Assembly (NCBI RefSeq): GCF_947623445.1
Contig: NC_135242.1
Coordinates: 9,920,001-9,984,000, forward strand
DNA from: Clavelina lepadiformis
Taxonomy: Eukaryota > Chordata > Ascidiacea > Aplousobranchia > Clavelinidae
Length of the DNA: 64,000 nucleotides
Direction: 5' to 3'
Under the pieces are notes generated by a model, which saw nothing but the letters and a program-made list of their open reading frames with translations, was not told the DNA's origin and did no database searches. Positions 12,154 to 24,005 of this stretch are shown here, piece after piece. A program made the translations under genes and the position numbers. The first letter of the stretch is position 1. Each line of letters starts with the position of its first letter.

Positions 12154-12677
12154 TAACTTCGAAACCTAAAAGCCTTTAAAACCTTTTTTTATGTTCACGC
12201 CGATTTATATTAAATAAATAAAGAATTGAAGCTTCAGTATCCGCCTTCCGCCAAAATTTGCATGCACGGTTTCTCATTGAAAAACTGTCGCACTTTTCAG
12301 TAGGACTATTCGGGCTGCAATTGGGCAGATGCAGAAAACCGTTGCCAATGCCCATCAGACTGCAGGAGCACGCAATGCTGCTTTTTCTGAGCTTCAGTAC
12401 CGCACTTAAGGTGCGTTATTTTGCACTTAATGACAGAACTTACGTATTCAATTTTCAATTAATTTCGAGATTGAATAAGTCAAACTGTGTTCATTACTGT
12501 CAAACTGTGTAATTGAGCACTTCCATTGCCTCTGAGCATGTGTCAATTATGGTTGTTTGTCGCACCCAAGATCTTGCTGAAAACAGCCATACTCTGCAGT
12601 AGGGAAACCAAACGATTTACTCGAGGCTTTGTAGAAGATAATTTACGTCTTTAATGAAGAATGTAGAAAATAATGCC

Positions 12678-12739
12678 CATTTGTCATCTCTCGCGCCCCC
12701 CTTATGAGTCTTACACACCCCCCAGTTTAAGAACCACTG
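12678..12739 (-). mobile_element. hAT terminal fragment, same family as 63132
   Basis: The reverse strand starts CAGTGGTTCTTAAACTGGGG and continues through a block ending AGAGATGACAAA. That block matches 63132-63194 closely. The flank CTAGAT before CAG resembles the TTAGAT before the other copy, as expected for hAT target choice. The opposite end was not found. Confidence 0.6.
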
Positions 12740-15700
12740 ATCTAGGCTATGTTTTAACCGTCTATTTTCCGCCGCATTTAATTTTTATTTTCGTAAATGG
12801 AGCAAATTCAGAAGCTGTTAGCTTTGCCTTGTTATCCGTCTGTGCGTGCGTAAAGAGAAAATCTAAAAGGAATTTAATTGCACATGTAATCTTTGTGTAT
12901 CTAGTATACAAGTACACAATAAAAAATGCCTTTGAATGCTAGCTACTAAAATTGTGACGTCATCCGGTGAAGTAGGTCTACTTGCATGCAATACTAGAAC
13001 CATCTTTGTAGCCTATATACGTATGTTTCTTGTGACACCACGCCAGATAAGTATAAGCTGTTATTTAGACCAGTAGCATAATGATACTTGCTCCTTTGCC
13101 ACGCTGGAGATCTCCGGCGCATCATATTAACTTTCCACACAGGGACCTAGGACTAGTACTGTAGTATAGGTACAAACAACAATTAGCAAATAAATGCCAA
13201 ACGTGATATTTCCGGATTGCTTTTTCTATTCCCACGATCCATGAGTAGAACTTTATAGATATCTGATAAATTTGATGGTGGGTGGTCACTGCCATATATT
13301 TATACTATTCTTTTTAAAAAGCGGCTTCTAATCAAAAGTAGCTACTAGTTTTCTTCCCATAATAAAATTAATTAACAAGTATTGTATATGTACAATAGTA
13401 TGTAGACTACTGCTAATTCTGTCAGCGGGTGTTTAGGTAAAGATACACTTCACTGTTGTTGATAAGACAACGTTTCGACATTTCCAACTCATTCGTTTCG
13501 AGCAATACCTTATAAAGGCATGGCTCTGGGTGTATAAATTGTAGATAAGAGTATAATAAGAACACCAATCCTATAAAATTTTCACACGATTCCCCAAACA
13601 CTGATCTCGTCACTCATTTTCAAAGTACTTCATAGATATATTTCGAATGTTTTTTCAAATACATTCGTCGAGATATGCTAAATCGCTAATAAATCAAAAC
13701 AATTTTTGCCTTCTCCTTTACAGTAAATCCTTAACTCAACAAAGCATTTGATATTAGGGAACGGAAGTATGGAATAATCTTCCTAATGATTTGAAACTTT
13801 TAATAAGAAAATAAGACAACTTTGAAGAGGGATTTCCTTTCAGCATTATCATATATTGGACGGCATTGGCATCTTTCTCGGTACATCGCTGAACCAGAGA
13901 AAATTCGATCTAGCAAAGAGAAGCAATGTAATAACATCTTCCAAAGATCATCATTGGTGTGCATCTTTGCTGTACAAACTCGGGCTCATCAACAATTACG
14001 ACTTAAATTATTGTTATGGCCACCAGAAACCTGGCTCCTGCCCGGGGTGGGGTTTCTTTTGGCATCCACCGATGACCGATGTAAGCCTACAGCATCTAAG
14101 CCATTTTCAACTGTATCCGTTGCTTGAACACACCAACTGCTCGTCTGCTTGATTTTGCGATACGTGTAGGACGCTTCTAGTATGATGATTTTAGCCTTTT
14201 TGTGCTTTCTAATTAATTGCGCCTTTTAATCAAGTAAATAGCCTATGATATATGCACGATTTAAAGTAATATGTCCAGTGATGACAGCAGAATCACCGCG
14301 TGATGGCACCGTGGCCGTCACATATTTACCTGGCAATATGGAAGTCGTTCCTAGTAGGCCTACAACGACTAACAGGCAGTAATCGCGTCTTGAGATTTAA
14401 TTCATTCATTTTATTTTTCGTCCTCAATGTGAGGGACGCAAAAACTGTGCTGACGCAGGTGGTCGCAAACCTATTAGCAATTAATGATAAAAATTTCCAC
14501 AAACTGAACGGACAAATGTAACGAAGCCTCGAGGGCAAAAACGTGCATTACGGACCAATAAGAGAATGTAAGAAAGTTATTAACGTCAGTACGGCCACCA
14601 AACCCCAATTACAAACTCATTATTTAAACATGATTTAAAACAAAAACACGTAATTTAAGCACATTTAATATGAAACAAAAGTTACGCTGTTAGTTAGGCA
14701 GGATATAAGCGTAGTGTCACCGTCAAGATGGAACCGACCAGTGTGTCTGGATGGAAGAATAAAAGATAAGATTCATAGCATCGAAGTATAGCTGCAAACG
14801 TCATCAAACTTCAATTTTCACGTCGCTCAACAAACATCATAACAACAGCCGTATGGCAAAGTGTCCAGTTTATTGCACCATACAGTACTCAACCCTTCGT
14901 TTGCCTTACCTGCTCAGTGGTCACTGGTCATACAAAGACATACAGCAGCCTACATGTCAAATAAGATACTTATGGAGAGCCTTTTTATCATTGGTTAGAA
15001 TAGGAGAAAGAGTGTCTCGTCTTTTAAACAGTCGAAAAAAGTTTCAAGCTTGTCGGCCTACAGGTTGAAAATCACTCGAGCATAACCATTTTCTTTTCCT
15101 TTTTTCTAATCGTTTATAAAAAAGCTTTACAGTACTGTCAAATAAGCTTTGACATTGGGGAATCCCCTGAAACCTAACCCATTCTTTTGCAGTTGGTTTA
15201 CCTTCTGCAATCTGCAGGATCTTTCCCTGTAGGCCTATGCTAGGGTTTGCTGCATGTCAAACTTTGTGCAGTTAGGGATGTGTAGTGTAGATATATGTTC
15301 AGATATGGTCCATTATTACATACCATGCACATACTCTGGAAAGTTTGCGATGTGCGTCTGATGCCCACACATAGTTTAGACTAGAAATCATCCTATTTGC
15401 GGGGACCATCGGCAGGCGAACCTATAAATTCTAGCTATTTAGAATTATTTAGCCTAGAACTCGTTTTAGTAGACCTAGCTCAACATATTTGTTGCACATA
15501 TTTGCAACTAAGTTGAGCACATACTGACGTATCCTAATAGAAAGTTTATTTATTTATATTTATTTTCTCATGCAGAATTGCTGCTGTGCCCTATATTTTA
15601 TGGTATAGCTTTAATAACCTATTACGTTGGCGTGGTGCAGATTTTTTGCATTGCATTTATTGGCGCATTTACCTGGTGCGCAGAAAGCAAACTTATCAGT

Positions 15701-15850
15701 AAGGTTAACATAGCGTCCTTTATATCTGCACAAAACTGCACAGTATGCATGCATAAAATAGAGAGACCTATTATTTTTTCTTCATCATCTTCCCAAGTGT
15801 CAAACCGATTTTTAGGTCTGGTAAGCCAAAGCTGTGCTATAGCATACAAT
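12740..15850. other. Intergenic region, little recognised
   Basis: One possible LINE scrap lies at 13750-13830: a frame on the plus strand reads VWNNLPNDLKLL, then a stop, then DNF. This is like the C-terminal tail of many LINE reverse-transcriptase proteins. No reverse-transcriptase motif is visible upstream. The rest shows no feature I can support. Confidence 0.35.
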
Positions 15851-18685
15851 ATGAAACGCTCTGTTTTAAAATGTCCTCCAGAATTGCTGCTACGACAAGT
15901 ATCAACTAAGCATTGTGGGCAACAAAGACTGGGTATGGTGATCTGTTTGATATTTAGCCTAGCCTATAGTAGTTTATAGATTTGAAGTTATACTGGTATG
16001 GTATCAAAACCATTATTGTTGGATTAAGGAAAGTACCAGATTGGAAATTTTACTGTTTTGAGGGGAAAAACTCCCAAGCAACAAGTTGAAAAATTAATGG
16101 CTGCGGTATACATGCACAACACCCAGAAAAAAGCATCGACACAAAATGTGCAAAAATGCGCTTCTGCACAACTTCGTTTTTTGCGAAAAAGCAAAGGTAA
16201 CCTATCTGCAAACAGATTGCGTAGTTTAGTTTTTTTTTAATCGACTGCATCAGAAGATTCATTTTGAAACTATTGTATGAGTGGCCCAGATGTCACGCCA
16301 AATTCCTATAGGTCCAGGATATCCCGCTTTAACAGAAAAACTGTCTCCTCGACATTACTTCACCTCACTAGCCCGGTTTTATATAAAACCATATAATTGG
16401 CTCTCTTCAACAAATCAAAAACACTTTACATAATTCCAGCGTGAGACTACAGCATCCAGAAAATCGCGACATCTCGTACCAGCACACGATATAGACTGCT
16501 ACCAAAATACTGATGATTAAGACTTAAACGAACAAAACATTTTTCTGGCCTCGGGTAGGGGTGGTTGAAAAACGCGCACACAATAATCTTAAATGACCCG
16601 TCATACAAAACATCACAATAGACTATGTGGCTAAAATGGGCCTACAAATGACATATATGGTAAATTACACACAAATCGGTTTATCGCAAAGGTACACGAT
16701 TAAAAGTGCGAAACTAATAACTCTTGTCACGTTTTAGTTAAAGGTGCATCTATTAAACCAGATGCTAAGAACGTTAGCATTGTTCCACAAAATTCTGCAT
16801 ATGTCTTCATAGGATTTGTTGCTTAAACCTATGATAAATCCAAAGTTGACTCACATGGTAGGCTATACTTATTCAAACACGGAAGTTTTAGCCTACAACT
16901 TTGGATTTGACCACTATTCAAATCATTGTGAACTATGTTTGTCGCAAAAAGTTTGCATCTTGCGAGCAGTGGTACTGGGCCAAAATCTGTTGATGTTAGT
17001 TTATTGTGAGACAAAATACTATTTTCAGATGAAAATCATTTTGATATATGGCCATATCCAGACGATAATCATTTTAACATATGGCTCTCACATATTAGGA
17101 TAATCATGATTTGCTTGTATTTTGTGGGTTTATGCTAAAGATTTTTTTTTCCTGTTTTTACCCATCATATCTAATGTGTAAATAGTGTTTTTAAATTATT
17201 ATTGTTAGAAATTGTTCCATTTTTCAGTTATTTTCAATAGTTACTAATGTTGCTGGGAATAATGGCTTTATGATTGGCACAAACCAAGGCAGTCAATGAT
17301 TACTTGTGTTTCTCTAAAAACTTATTAATTTTGGTTTAAGGTTTGTTCCTTTGCAAAATGAAACGTGCATGTTATCACTTAGTTTTTTAATTAAATATGA
17401 ATAGCAAGTACTGAAACTTGCTTGATAGGTGCAATGGAAAGGAATTATTGTGTAAAGCTGCTTTGTGAGCTATTCAAGGTTAAGCATTATTCCCATCCAA
17501 CAATGATGTTATGTTTGTGCAAAGTAAACCAAAATATTTTAAGGGCAATCTGGTTAACAATGTACCAGCTTGTTATTGCCAGAGAATTTTAGTTTGTAAA
17601 TCCACTGACAGAAGCTAATATGCTTTAAATTTTACAAAGCGTCAATCTTTATTCAATGTAACTTTGGCTCAGTTAACTAAGACAGTGTTGTTGGAGTGCC
17701 ATTAAGGGTTGATGACCCAATTTAGAGAGATAGGATTTTCAATACAAAGTACATTAAACTAAGAAGCTATTATCGCAAAACCATGTCATGAACCTCCCTG
17801 AATTTTGGCTTGCAATGAGATCTAGGCTAGGTTTGCCTACATACTAAATTTGGACAGAATCCTTATCCTAAAAGTTTTAGAACAATCAGCTAAATTTTGC
17901 GGCAAGTTTTGAGTAACAACAACAAACAACAATTTTAAGACAAATACTCGAAAAATACAATATTTTCAAGCCCCACCAAATTTAAACCTTAGCCTAGATC
18001 TGCAACCAGCTATCGCCAAAATCATAACAAAACAGCCCACATTGATGTCACATGCGCATTGGACTAGAACATTTCTTACTTTTTTTAATATGACACTTTG
18101 GGTGCGACATCATCAAAACACAGTGTTGCCCGCTTAAAATTGTCTTTCTAATCGAAAGTGACCCCTTAAAGCAGGCATGCACAACTCAAAACAGTACACG
18201 GGCCGTTTTAGGGAAAAAAAAATTTCGCGGGCCGCGTGCTAACATTGTTGTAACTAACGTGTAGCCTACTTTATATAATGTGACCGATTAACCGTCGAAT
18301 AAGAGATATTATTGAGAAGATGGTTACTGTCAAGAGACGGTTGCCTCTCGCACTACAGTATGTAGTTGTTTTTAACGCTTATCGGCGGTAAAGCATCGGA
18401 TTCGTTGATTATGTAACTGTAACCGAAATCACGGAATATCTCGTGGGCCGCACGAAAAGGTTTCGCGGGCCGCATGCGGCCCGCGGGCCGTATGTTGTGC
18501 ATGCCTGCCTTAAAGTAACCTTATCTTAATTATTCTATTAAGCCTTATTATAATGTTGACTTGGAAGGTGGATTATTTTAAAATGACATTTTATTATGTT
18601 CAGGTAACGAGCTGTATTTGAGATCACCACCATCAACATCAATCTTGGCTGGCCAAATGTGTTCATCCAGTGCATTTCAGAGAAG
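15851..18685 (+). CDS. Candidate three-exon gene of unknown function (partial, 3' end unresolved)
   Basis: Exon 1 runs from ATG 15851 to 15937, exon 2 is 16040-16196 and exon 3 is 18604-18685. Phases agree at both junctions (0, then 1 base carried) and the splice sites are GT/AG. The predicted protein begins MKRSVLKCPPELLLRQVS, is basic and rich in Lys, Gln and Ser, and has no membrane segment. Exon 2 contains KTPKQQVEKLMAAVYMHNTQ and exon 3 NELYLRSPPSTSILAGQ. I do not recognise a domain. Exon 3 ends with two bases carried, so at least one more exon would be needed and none is certain. The first intron is only 102 bp. The alternative is chance ORFs, and cDNA or protein conservation would decide. 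Confidence 0.35.
16197..18171 (+). other. Non-coding stretch (intron 2 of the candidate gene if that model is right)
   Basis: AT-rich, no transposon boundary or exon recognised. The hAT MITE at 18172-18507 follows it directly. Confidence 0.4.
18172..18507. mobile_element. hAT-type MITE, 336 bp
   Basis: Terminal inverted repeats CAGGCATGCACAAC / GTTGTGCATGCCTG are flanked by a perfect 8-bp target duplication CCTTAAAG (18164-18171 and 18508-18515). Sub-terminal CGCGGGCCGC repeats make it strikingly GC-rich compared with its surroundings. There is no ORF, so it is non-autonomous. Confidence 0.88.
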
Positions 18686-19822
18686 GTGATGAAATTTATG
18701 GTGTGATGCTAATACGAGTAGTTGCGAGATTTGTTTTCATCAACGTATATGATTTCTGCATTCGTAAAAACCTGAATAACTCTTCTCACAGCACATCCCT
18801 AGTAACTAAGCGCTTGATCCACTTTTAGGTTTCTAATTAATTTATTTGCCACCTTACTTTTTATGGTTCTAGTAGCTAGAATGTCAATTGTTCATAAATC
18901 GCAAAGTGAAATGGCTAATTGTATTATTGTAAAACTGCATTATACTTTTGCGTCACCAATCCAACCTTTAATCTGTATGTGTTATTGGTTATTGGCTCAT
19001 TTTAGGAAATGCATCTTTTAATGTTTAAGAGTTTGCGGGAAACGATTATAGTCATTTTGGTTATAGTAGGCGCAGTTAGGTTTGTTGGAATAGGTACCCC
19101 CCCATTTAAAACTATTAAACAAGCAAAAACTTTCTGTTTCCAATATACGTTTGTTGTTCAATCGTTCACCAAATCCAACCACAGAAATAAGCTCACTGCG
19201 TTTTTTCAGAAGACTTACATTCTGATTTAACCTCATTTTGTCATGCTATTGGCTTATGGCCAATAACATGTTTCGCAGAGGTGCAAGTTATAACTAAATA
19301 GTTAAATACTAGACAGTTTAGGGAATGAAATTTTGTTCGGTTACACCAGCGGTTTTTAACCTGTGGGTCACAGTTCTAAGCAATCTTATTGGGTTAGCAC
19401 ACAACCATGTTACCTTGATTGGAATTATGTACCATCACATCATGCAAAGGAATTATGGCAAGTGTGCATCATTCATTTAGACATGTTGTACACATAATCG
19501 TATACACTTCTGCTGTGACATAATCTGTTCAAACAGTCTGGTACCTGCTTTGTTACTGAAGCAGTGCCTATACTACCGTTGCCTAAAATCGGTATGAATT
19601 TAGAAAAACATGGGCCATAGCATTGAATTGCCAGAATTGCGGTGGGTTGGGGTTTTTAAAAGGTTCAAAACCCTGGATAACGCCAATAAAATAAATAAAA
19701 ATTATTTAGAAAAAAGAAATGCAGAACTTCGGGTCAAGTGGGAGAATGTAATTCGTGAATGGCAGTTTCGTCAAAAAACATACCATAGCGTTAGTACTGC
19801 AGTTACTGACCGAAAACGTTGT
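18686..19822. other. Intergenic region with one hAT-like end
   Basis: Near 19347 CAGCGGTTTTTAACCTGTGG resembles a hAT terminus, but no partner end is seen. A possible ORF at 19610-19912 looks like chance. Nothing else is supported. Confidence 0.3.
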
Positions 19823-20232
19823 TTAACCCTCAGTCTACCACGAAAAAAACTAACGTTGTCAAACAATGGGGTCAATTTGACCCCATGCTGCATTGTTTTA
19901 ATTTTGCTGTAGTTCTACGACCTATATGCTTGTATTTCATGCAGGATAACAAAATAGTACTTTAAACTGTCATTTTTATTGGGTTTTTTATAAGCTTTAA
20001 CATATACGATACGTGCTTGATCAGTTAAAATCCTTATGAAAATTTGGATTACTTCTAAACTAAAATCATTTTGAAGTACTCTTGCAAATAGTACAATCAC
20101 ACATTCCAACAAAAGATGCATAAGCCTTAGCATAAACGAACATCAGTAAAAGAATGAAAAAAATTAAAAATCAACACCAACAGCACAGTAACAAATAACA
20201 CTTGCAAGATATCAATGTTCAATGCAACAGCA

Positions 20233-22517
20233 CTAGCAACATGGACGACAAATTGTCTTGGAATATCCCGAGCAAACTTGTTTCTTGGACATATAGCAAA
20301 CCAAACTAGTCTTGTCCTTTTTTCTGTCACAAAGGCTACAGCGCTGTCGTTTCAGCTTTGGAGGATTGTCAAAATCATCTTTGTTTCTTCCTTTTTGTCC
20401 TGATGCAGAAAAATTTTCTGAACCCAGACAATCGCAGAAACTGAAACCCTTCGAGAGGGGTCAGGTTGGGTGTTCACGCCAGCGAGCTCTATACCCAGCT
20501 CTAGAACAAAATTTTGTCTCTTCTTCACACTGATGCTTGGGCTTTCACCATTCAACTCCAACCATACAATAAAGGCATTTACAGCACTGACGTCGATCAT
20601 ATTGTAGAAGAGTGCAACAAGCCATCTTCTTGTCATCCTCTTGCAGGTGTACTTTCTCACCATCCGGTCCAAGGTATCGACACCTCCTTTGGTGGAGTTA
20701 TAGTACTGTATAACTTCCGGCTTTCTGTCTGAAGAACTTGCATCAACATCTGGCTGGGAATGCATAGTTGACAGCATCGCCACAACACAGTTCTTCTTGG
20801 GGCAATACGAAGCTCTCATGGCATCATCTTGAAACCCAAATAATGTTGATTTGGTCTCCCTACCTTTTGCCACTGTGAATTGAGGCAGAAGTTCTGGTTT
20901 GTTTCTTCTTAGTGTTCCAACGATGGTTAGTTTTTTTGTCCAAAAGTGTTCATGCCAGTGAAAGACTGGTAAAAAAGTTGTCGCACGTAATATTTCGTCC
21001 AGATTTTTCAATCTCCTTTGTCATGTCGAGAACAATTCTTGTGCCTTGATTGACTTTTCGGGGAGCGTTATCATTTTTTCTCAAGTATACTTGCATTTTC
21101 CAAGTACAGTCGAAATCGGTTAATCGCATATCGGTTAATCGCATGCATCGGTTAATCGCATAGCATTGCATAATCCCAAACCATTCCCATTCACTTGTGA
21201 AGAAAATTCAACGGTTAATCGCATAAGGGTTAATCGTATAAATCGGTTAATCAAATAGGAATTCTTGATTGATTTGTAGACTTGTATCACTTAACCACAT
21301 ATTTCCTTTGATGAAGTGTTAAGTTGCTGAAGATTATCCTCACCAATAAACAAAAATCGAAAAAAGGCCTTCTCTACAGTGATTATGAACCACAAAACTA
21401 CGTTTCATTTAAGGATTGTTACGGATCGTTACATCACAATAGAACAACAAGACTAATTTTTATTTAAGGATTGTTACGTCGCAAAGCGCAAACCACGTGT
21501 CGAAATCGAAAAGAAGGAAGCTCACTTGTTGCGTCATAATGCATTGTGTCATTCCAAAAATCGGCGGAGGAGCAAGAATGCGTGCGCCGGTGTTTAAAAA
21601 AGAGAATAGCGGAGAAAATGTAGGAAATGCATACATCGGTTAATCGCATAAAAAAGCTTGGCAAATTGACTATGCGATTAACCGATTTCGACTGTATAAT
21701 ATGTATTCGAATCACAGATTGTCCAAATTTTGATACTGTATTTACCTGGTTTAGAGGTTGTATACTGCCGGAATGGGCATCGGCCTCTGAATCTTAGGAG
21801 CTGCTCATCGTCATACAAGCCCCAGGGATATGCGCATCTCGTAAGTATGAATCCCAAGTGTCAAAAACTTCTCTGATTGGTTGAAGTTTGTTCGAAGATC
21901 TATTTCTTTTTCTTTTTTTTTGCATCATCAAACCTAAGAACTATCAGTATTTGCTGAAACCTTCCACGACTCATGATTTGGTTGAAAATTGGTCTGTCAT
22001 CATCTTTACTCCAAAGTTAGGTTGTATTTTCATTTCCTGATTTATAAACTCCAATAAGTATTACCACGCCAATAAAACTCTTGAACTCTTTAGCTTCCAC
22101 ATGTTTCCATTACCTGTTTTACACAACTTCTCCTTCTGCATTGGTCCATTTACAAATTGTTTCTATGAGTGGTTGACGTAAAAACAGTATAAATGAGTCC
22201 ACAACGGAACCACGTTGCCTGTTTGCAAACCGTGATGGGCCTGGTGTTGCATGGATGATATCGCGAGCAGGAGCTCTGCCACCTGAAGGACTGGAAGACC
22301 AGCATACGGATTTGTTTCGAGAGAGAAAAGAACTTGTGGCAGCTGTTAACGAAACATCTTCACTATCACTTTTGACTGAAGTATTTGAGGAAGCATAGTC
22401 GCTGATGTGAGCAACCTCTCCATCATCAGAAGACAAATATTCATCATCAGTCGACTCCAGATCCTCTTCGTCTAGCAAACGCTCAACATCCCCTACGGTT
22501 AACCATCTCCTCTCCAT
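20233..22517 (-). pseudogene. piggyBac transposase, decayed
   Basis: Catalysed cut-and-paste at TTAA when active. The reverse strand gives, in order: an acidic N-terminus with GDVERLLDEEDLESTDDEY; FKSFIGVVILIGVYKS; RFRGRCPFRQY in another frame; NQGTRIVLDM and NITCDNFFTS; HEHFWTKKLTIVGTLRRNKP; a KGGVDTLDRMV motif with the conserved aspartate region; and a C-terminal Cys-rich finger starting CSLCDRKKDKTSLVCY and ending in CRPCC. In-frame stops near 22119 and 22000, frameshifts near 21800 and 20350, and the MITE at 21107-21694 show it is dead. The family call is secure from the motif order. Confidence 0.87.
21107..21694. mobile_element. Pogo-like MITE nested in piggyBac
   Basis: 588 bp between TA dinucleotides (21105-21106 and 21695-21696), with perfect inverted repeats of about 24 bp whose first 20 are CAGTCGAAATCGGTTAATCG. 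The GGTTAATCG motif is repeated about eight times, clustered at both ends. It splits the transposase just before a YTWKMQVY motif. No ORF of its own. Confidence 0.88.
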
Positions 22518-23334
22518 AGTAGCACTCTTGTTTTTTGAAAAATTGTTTGTTTTTACCCTTTTTTAATTGTCCAAGGAAAATTACTGTATCACTGTACCGT
22601 ATCATTTTACCAGATTCGGAAGAATTTTATGTGGAATGTTCGGTGTGCCTCAATTTTATAACTTCCTTTATACTTGCCAGGCCAAGGACAGAAAATAGAA
22701 TGGTGAGGTCCCAAGACACTGAGGCAGACCTGAGCTTTAAATGCCAATAGTTCTCATCTGTTTCTATTTTTTTGAATGAAATAACAATCGCAATAACTAT
22801 AAAGCAATGGTTTTATTACAATCAATGATTCTGTATGTTTCACTAACATTTTGCAAATTCGATGGCGATATAACTGAGCAGTCTTTCATTGTCAACATTT
22901 ATGGGAACTATCTACGCGACATGTTGCAATAAGATATACATTATATTGAGCGGAGCTAGGATTGGCAATGAGAGATAATGCACCAGAAGTGAAAAAGTTG
23001 CTTAATAATTATAAAGTGGAAAATATATTGTTAGTTTATTAACTGCTCAACAATGTTGTAATTTGTGAGACTTTGGTAACTAGGCTGGTGGTATTGGGAT
23101 TGATGTTCTAACATCTATTGGGAAATTTTTTCCCTGGTACTGGATCCCTTACTACGCTAATGACGTTAGCCCAGGGGTTCTTAACTATTTTCAAACCCAC
23201 TAAACCAATAAGAATTTTATAATATGTTGTTTTGTCAATTTATGTTCTGTTCTTGTTCAACAATCTGAAGGGTTTGTTGCTTTGCTTGAGAAGAACCCCA
23301 ACATCCCTTAATGCTTAACCTACGTTTAATCCAG
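22518..23334. other. Spacer with a possible short hAT-like repeat
   Basis: CAGGGGTTCTTAACTATTTT at 23172 and the roughly inverted GAGAAGAACCCCA near 23289-23301 could be the two ends of a 130-bp MITE, but the second end is imperfect and no target duplication is seen. Otherwise no feature is recognised. Confidence 0.3.
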
Positions 23335-23529
23335 GGCTTCCCGATTGAGGGTGGAGAAGCTATTACAAGGGCTGTGGAAGGCTATTCTGAAAATAAACAA
23401 AAGCTAGTTTTTGCAATGAACAATCACTTTGACAAAACAATCCTTCATAATAAAAATGGCACTGGCTTCGATTTTTCTAGCACTTTTATTCTAGCTGCAA
23501 ACACTAAAAAGATGCTAAATTTATTAAAG
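23335..23529 (+). CDS. Candidate isolated exon, unknown
   Basis: AG before 23335 and GT after 23529 bound 65 open codons that begin GFPIEGGEAITRAVEGYS and contain LAANTKKMLNLLK. It looks coding, with mixed composition and no low complexity. It ends in phase 0, which does not fit the QOR-like exon at 24006. No partner exon was found. A second frame is also open for 23 codons and would fit the phase left by 18685. Both are unproven. Confidence 0.25.
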
Positions 23530-24005
23530 GTGAATTATTTTGCAAAATTGCATTGGGTAACAGCAGATTAGTTCACATTCATGGATCTTGGCCTTGGAAA
23601 CCACATATCAAACCACAAAAAGGTCAAGAACCAAGAACCGAGACAGTGCAAGACAGCATTAGTATATTTGTTGTGAAGAGGGCAATGGGCCCCCTCACAA
23701 ACTCCTTTTTCGGAACCCAAAGGCATTGTAATGTCTTGATTTCGTTTCGATCATCACATTTTCTTGTTTGCGACATCTTATTGGTTATTGCCATCGCAAA
23801 ACCAATTGCCACGAAAGCTGCTGGCTGCATTGTTATAAACCGCAGTTATAGTATGCAACACAACACGCCTGCTATTTTTCCAAGTTGGCACCATTAAATA
23901 CAACAACAACATTAACATTATTTTTCTAATTTACTGACCTAAGCATGGAACTGATTAACATGAAATAATTTAAATCTTGAAATAACTGTTAACTCTCTGA
24001 TTCAG

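Larger units (their letters stand above)
19827..22517 (-). mobile_element. piggyBac element (3' end defined, 5' end not)
   Basis: The element's 3' end is TTAA (19823-19826) followed by CCCTCAGTCTACC. Next comes a near-palindrome at 19866-19886 containing GGGGTCAATTTGACCCC. Both are typical of piggyBac ends. The matching inverted end was not found beyond 22517, so the right boundary given here is the transposase start only. Confidence 0.75.

Noticed and set aside
15578..15850. Hydrophobic ORF upstream of the candidate gene at 15851
   Set aside because: It shares its frame with the start at 15851 only by extension. Composition is irregular and no ATG-proximal signal was recognised.
19860..19890. 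GGGGTCAATTTGACCCC palindrome as a possible regulatory operator
   Set aside because: It lies just inside the TTAA-CCCTC end of the piggyBac element, where such palindromes are a common structural feature.
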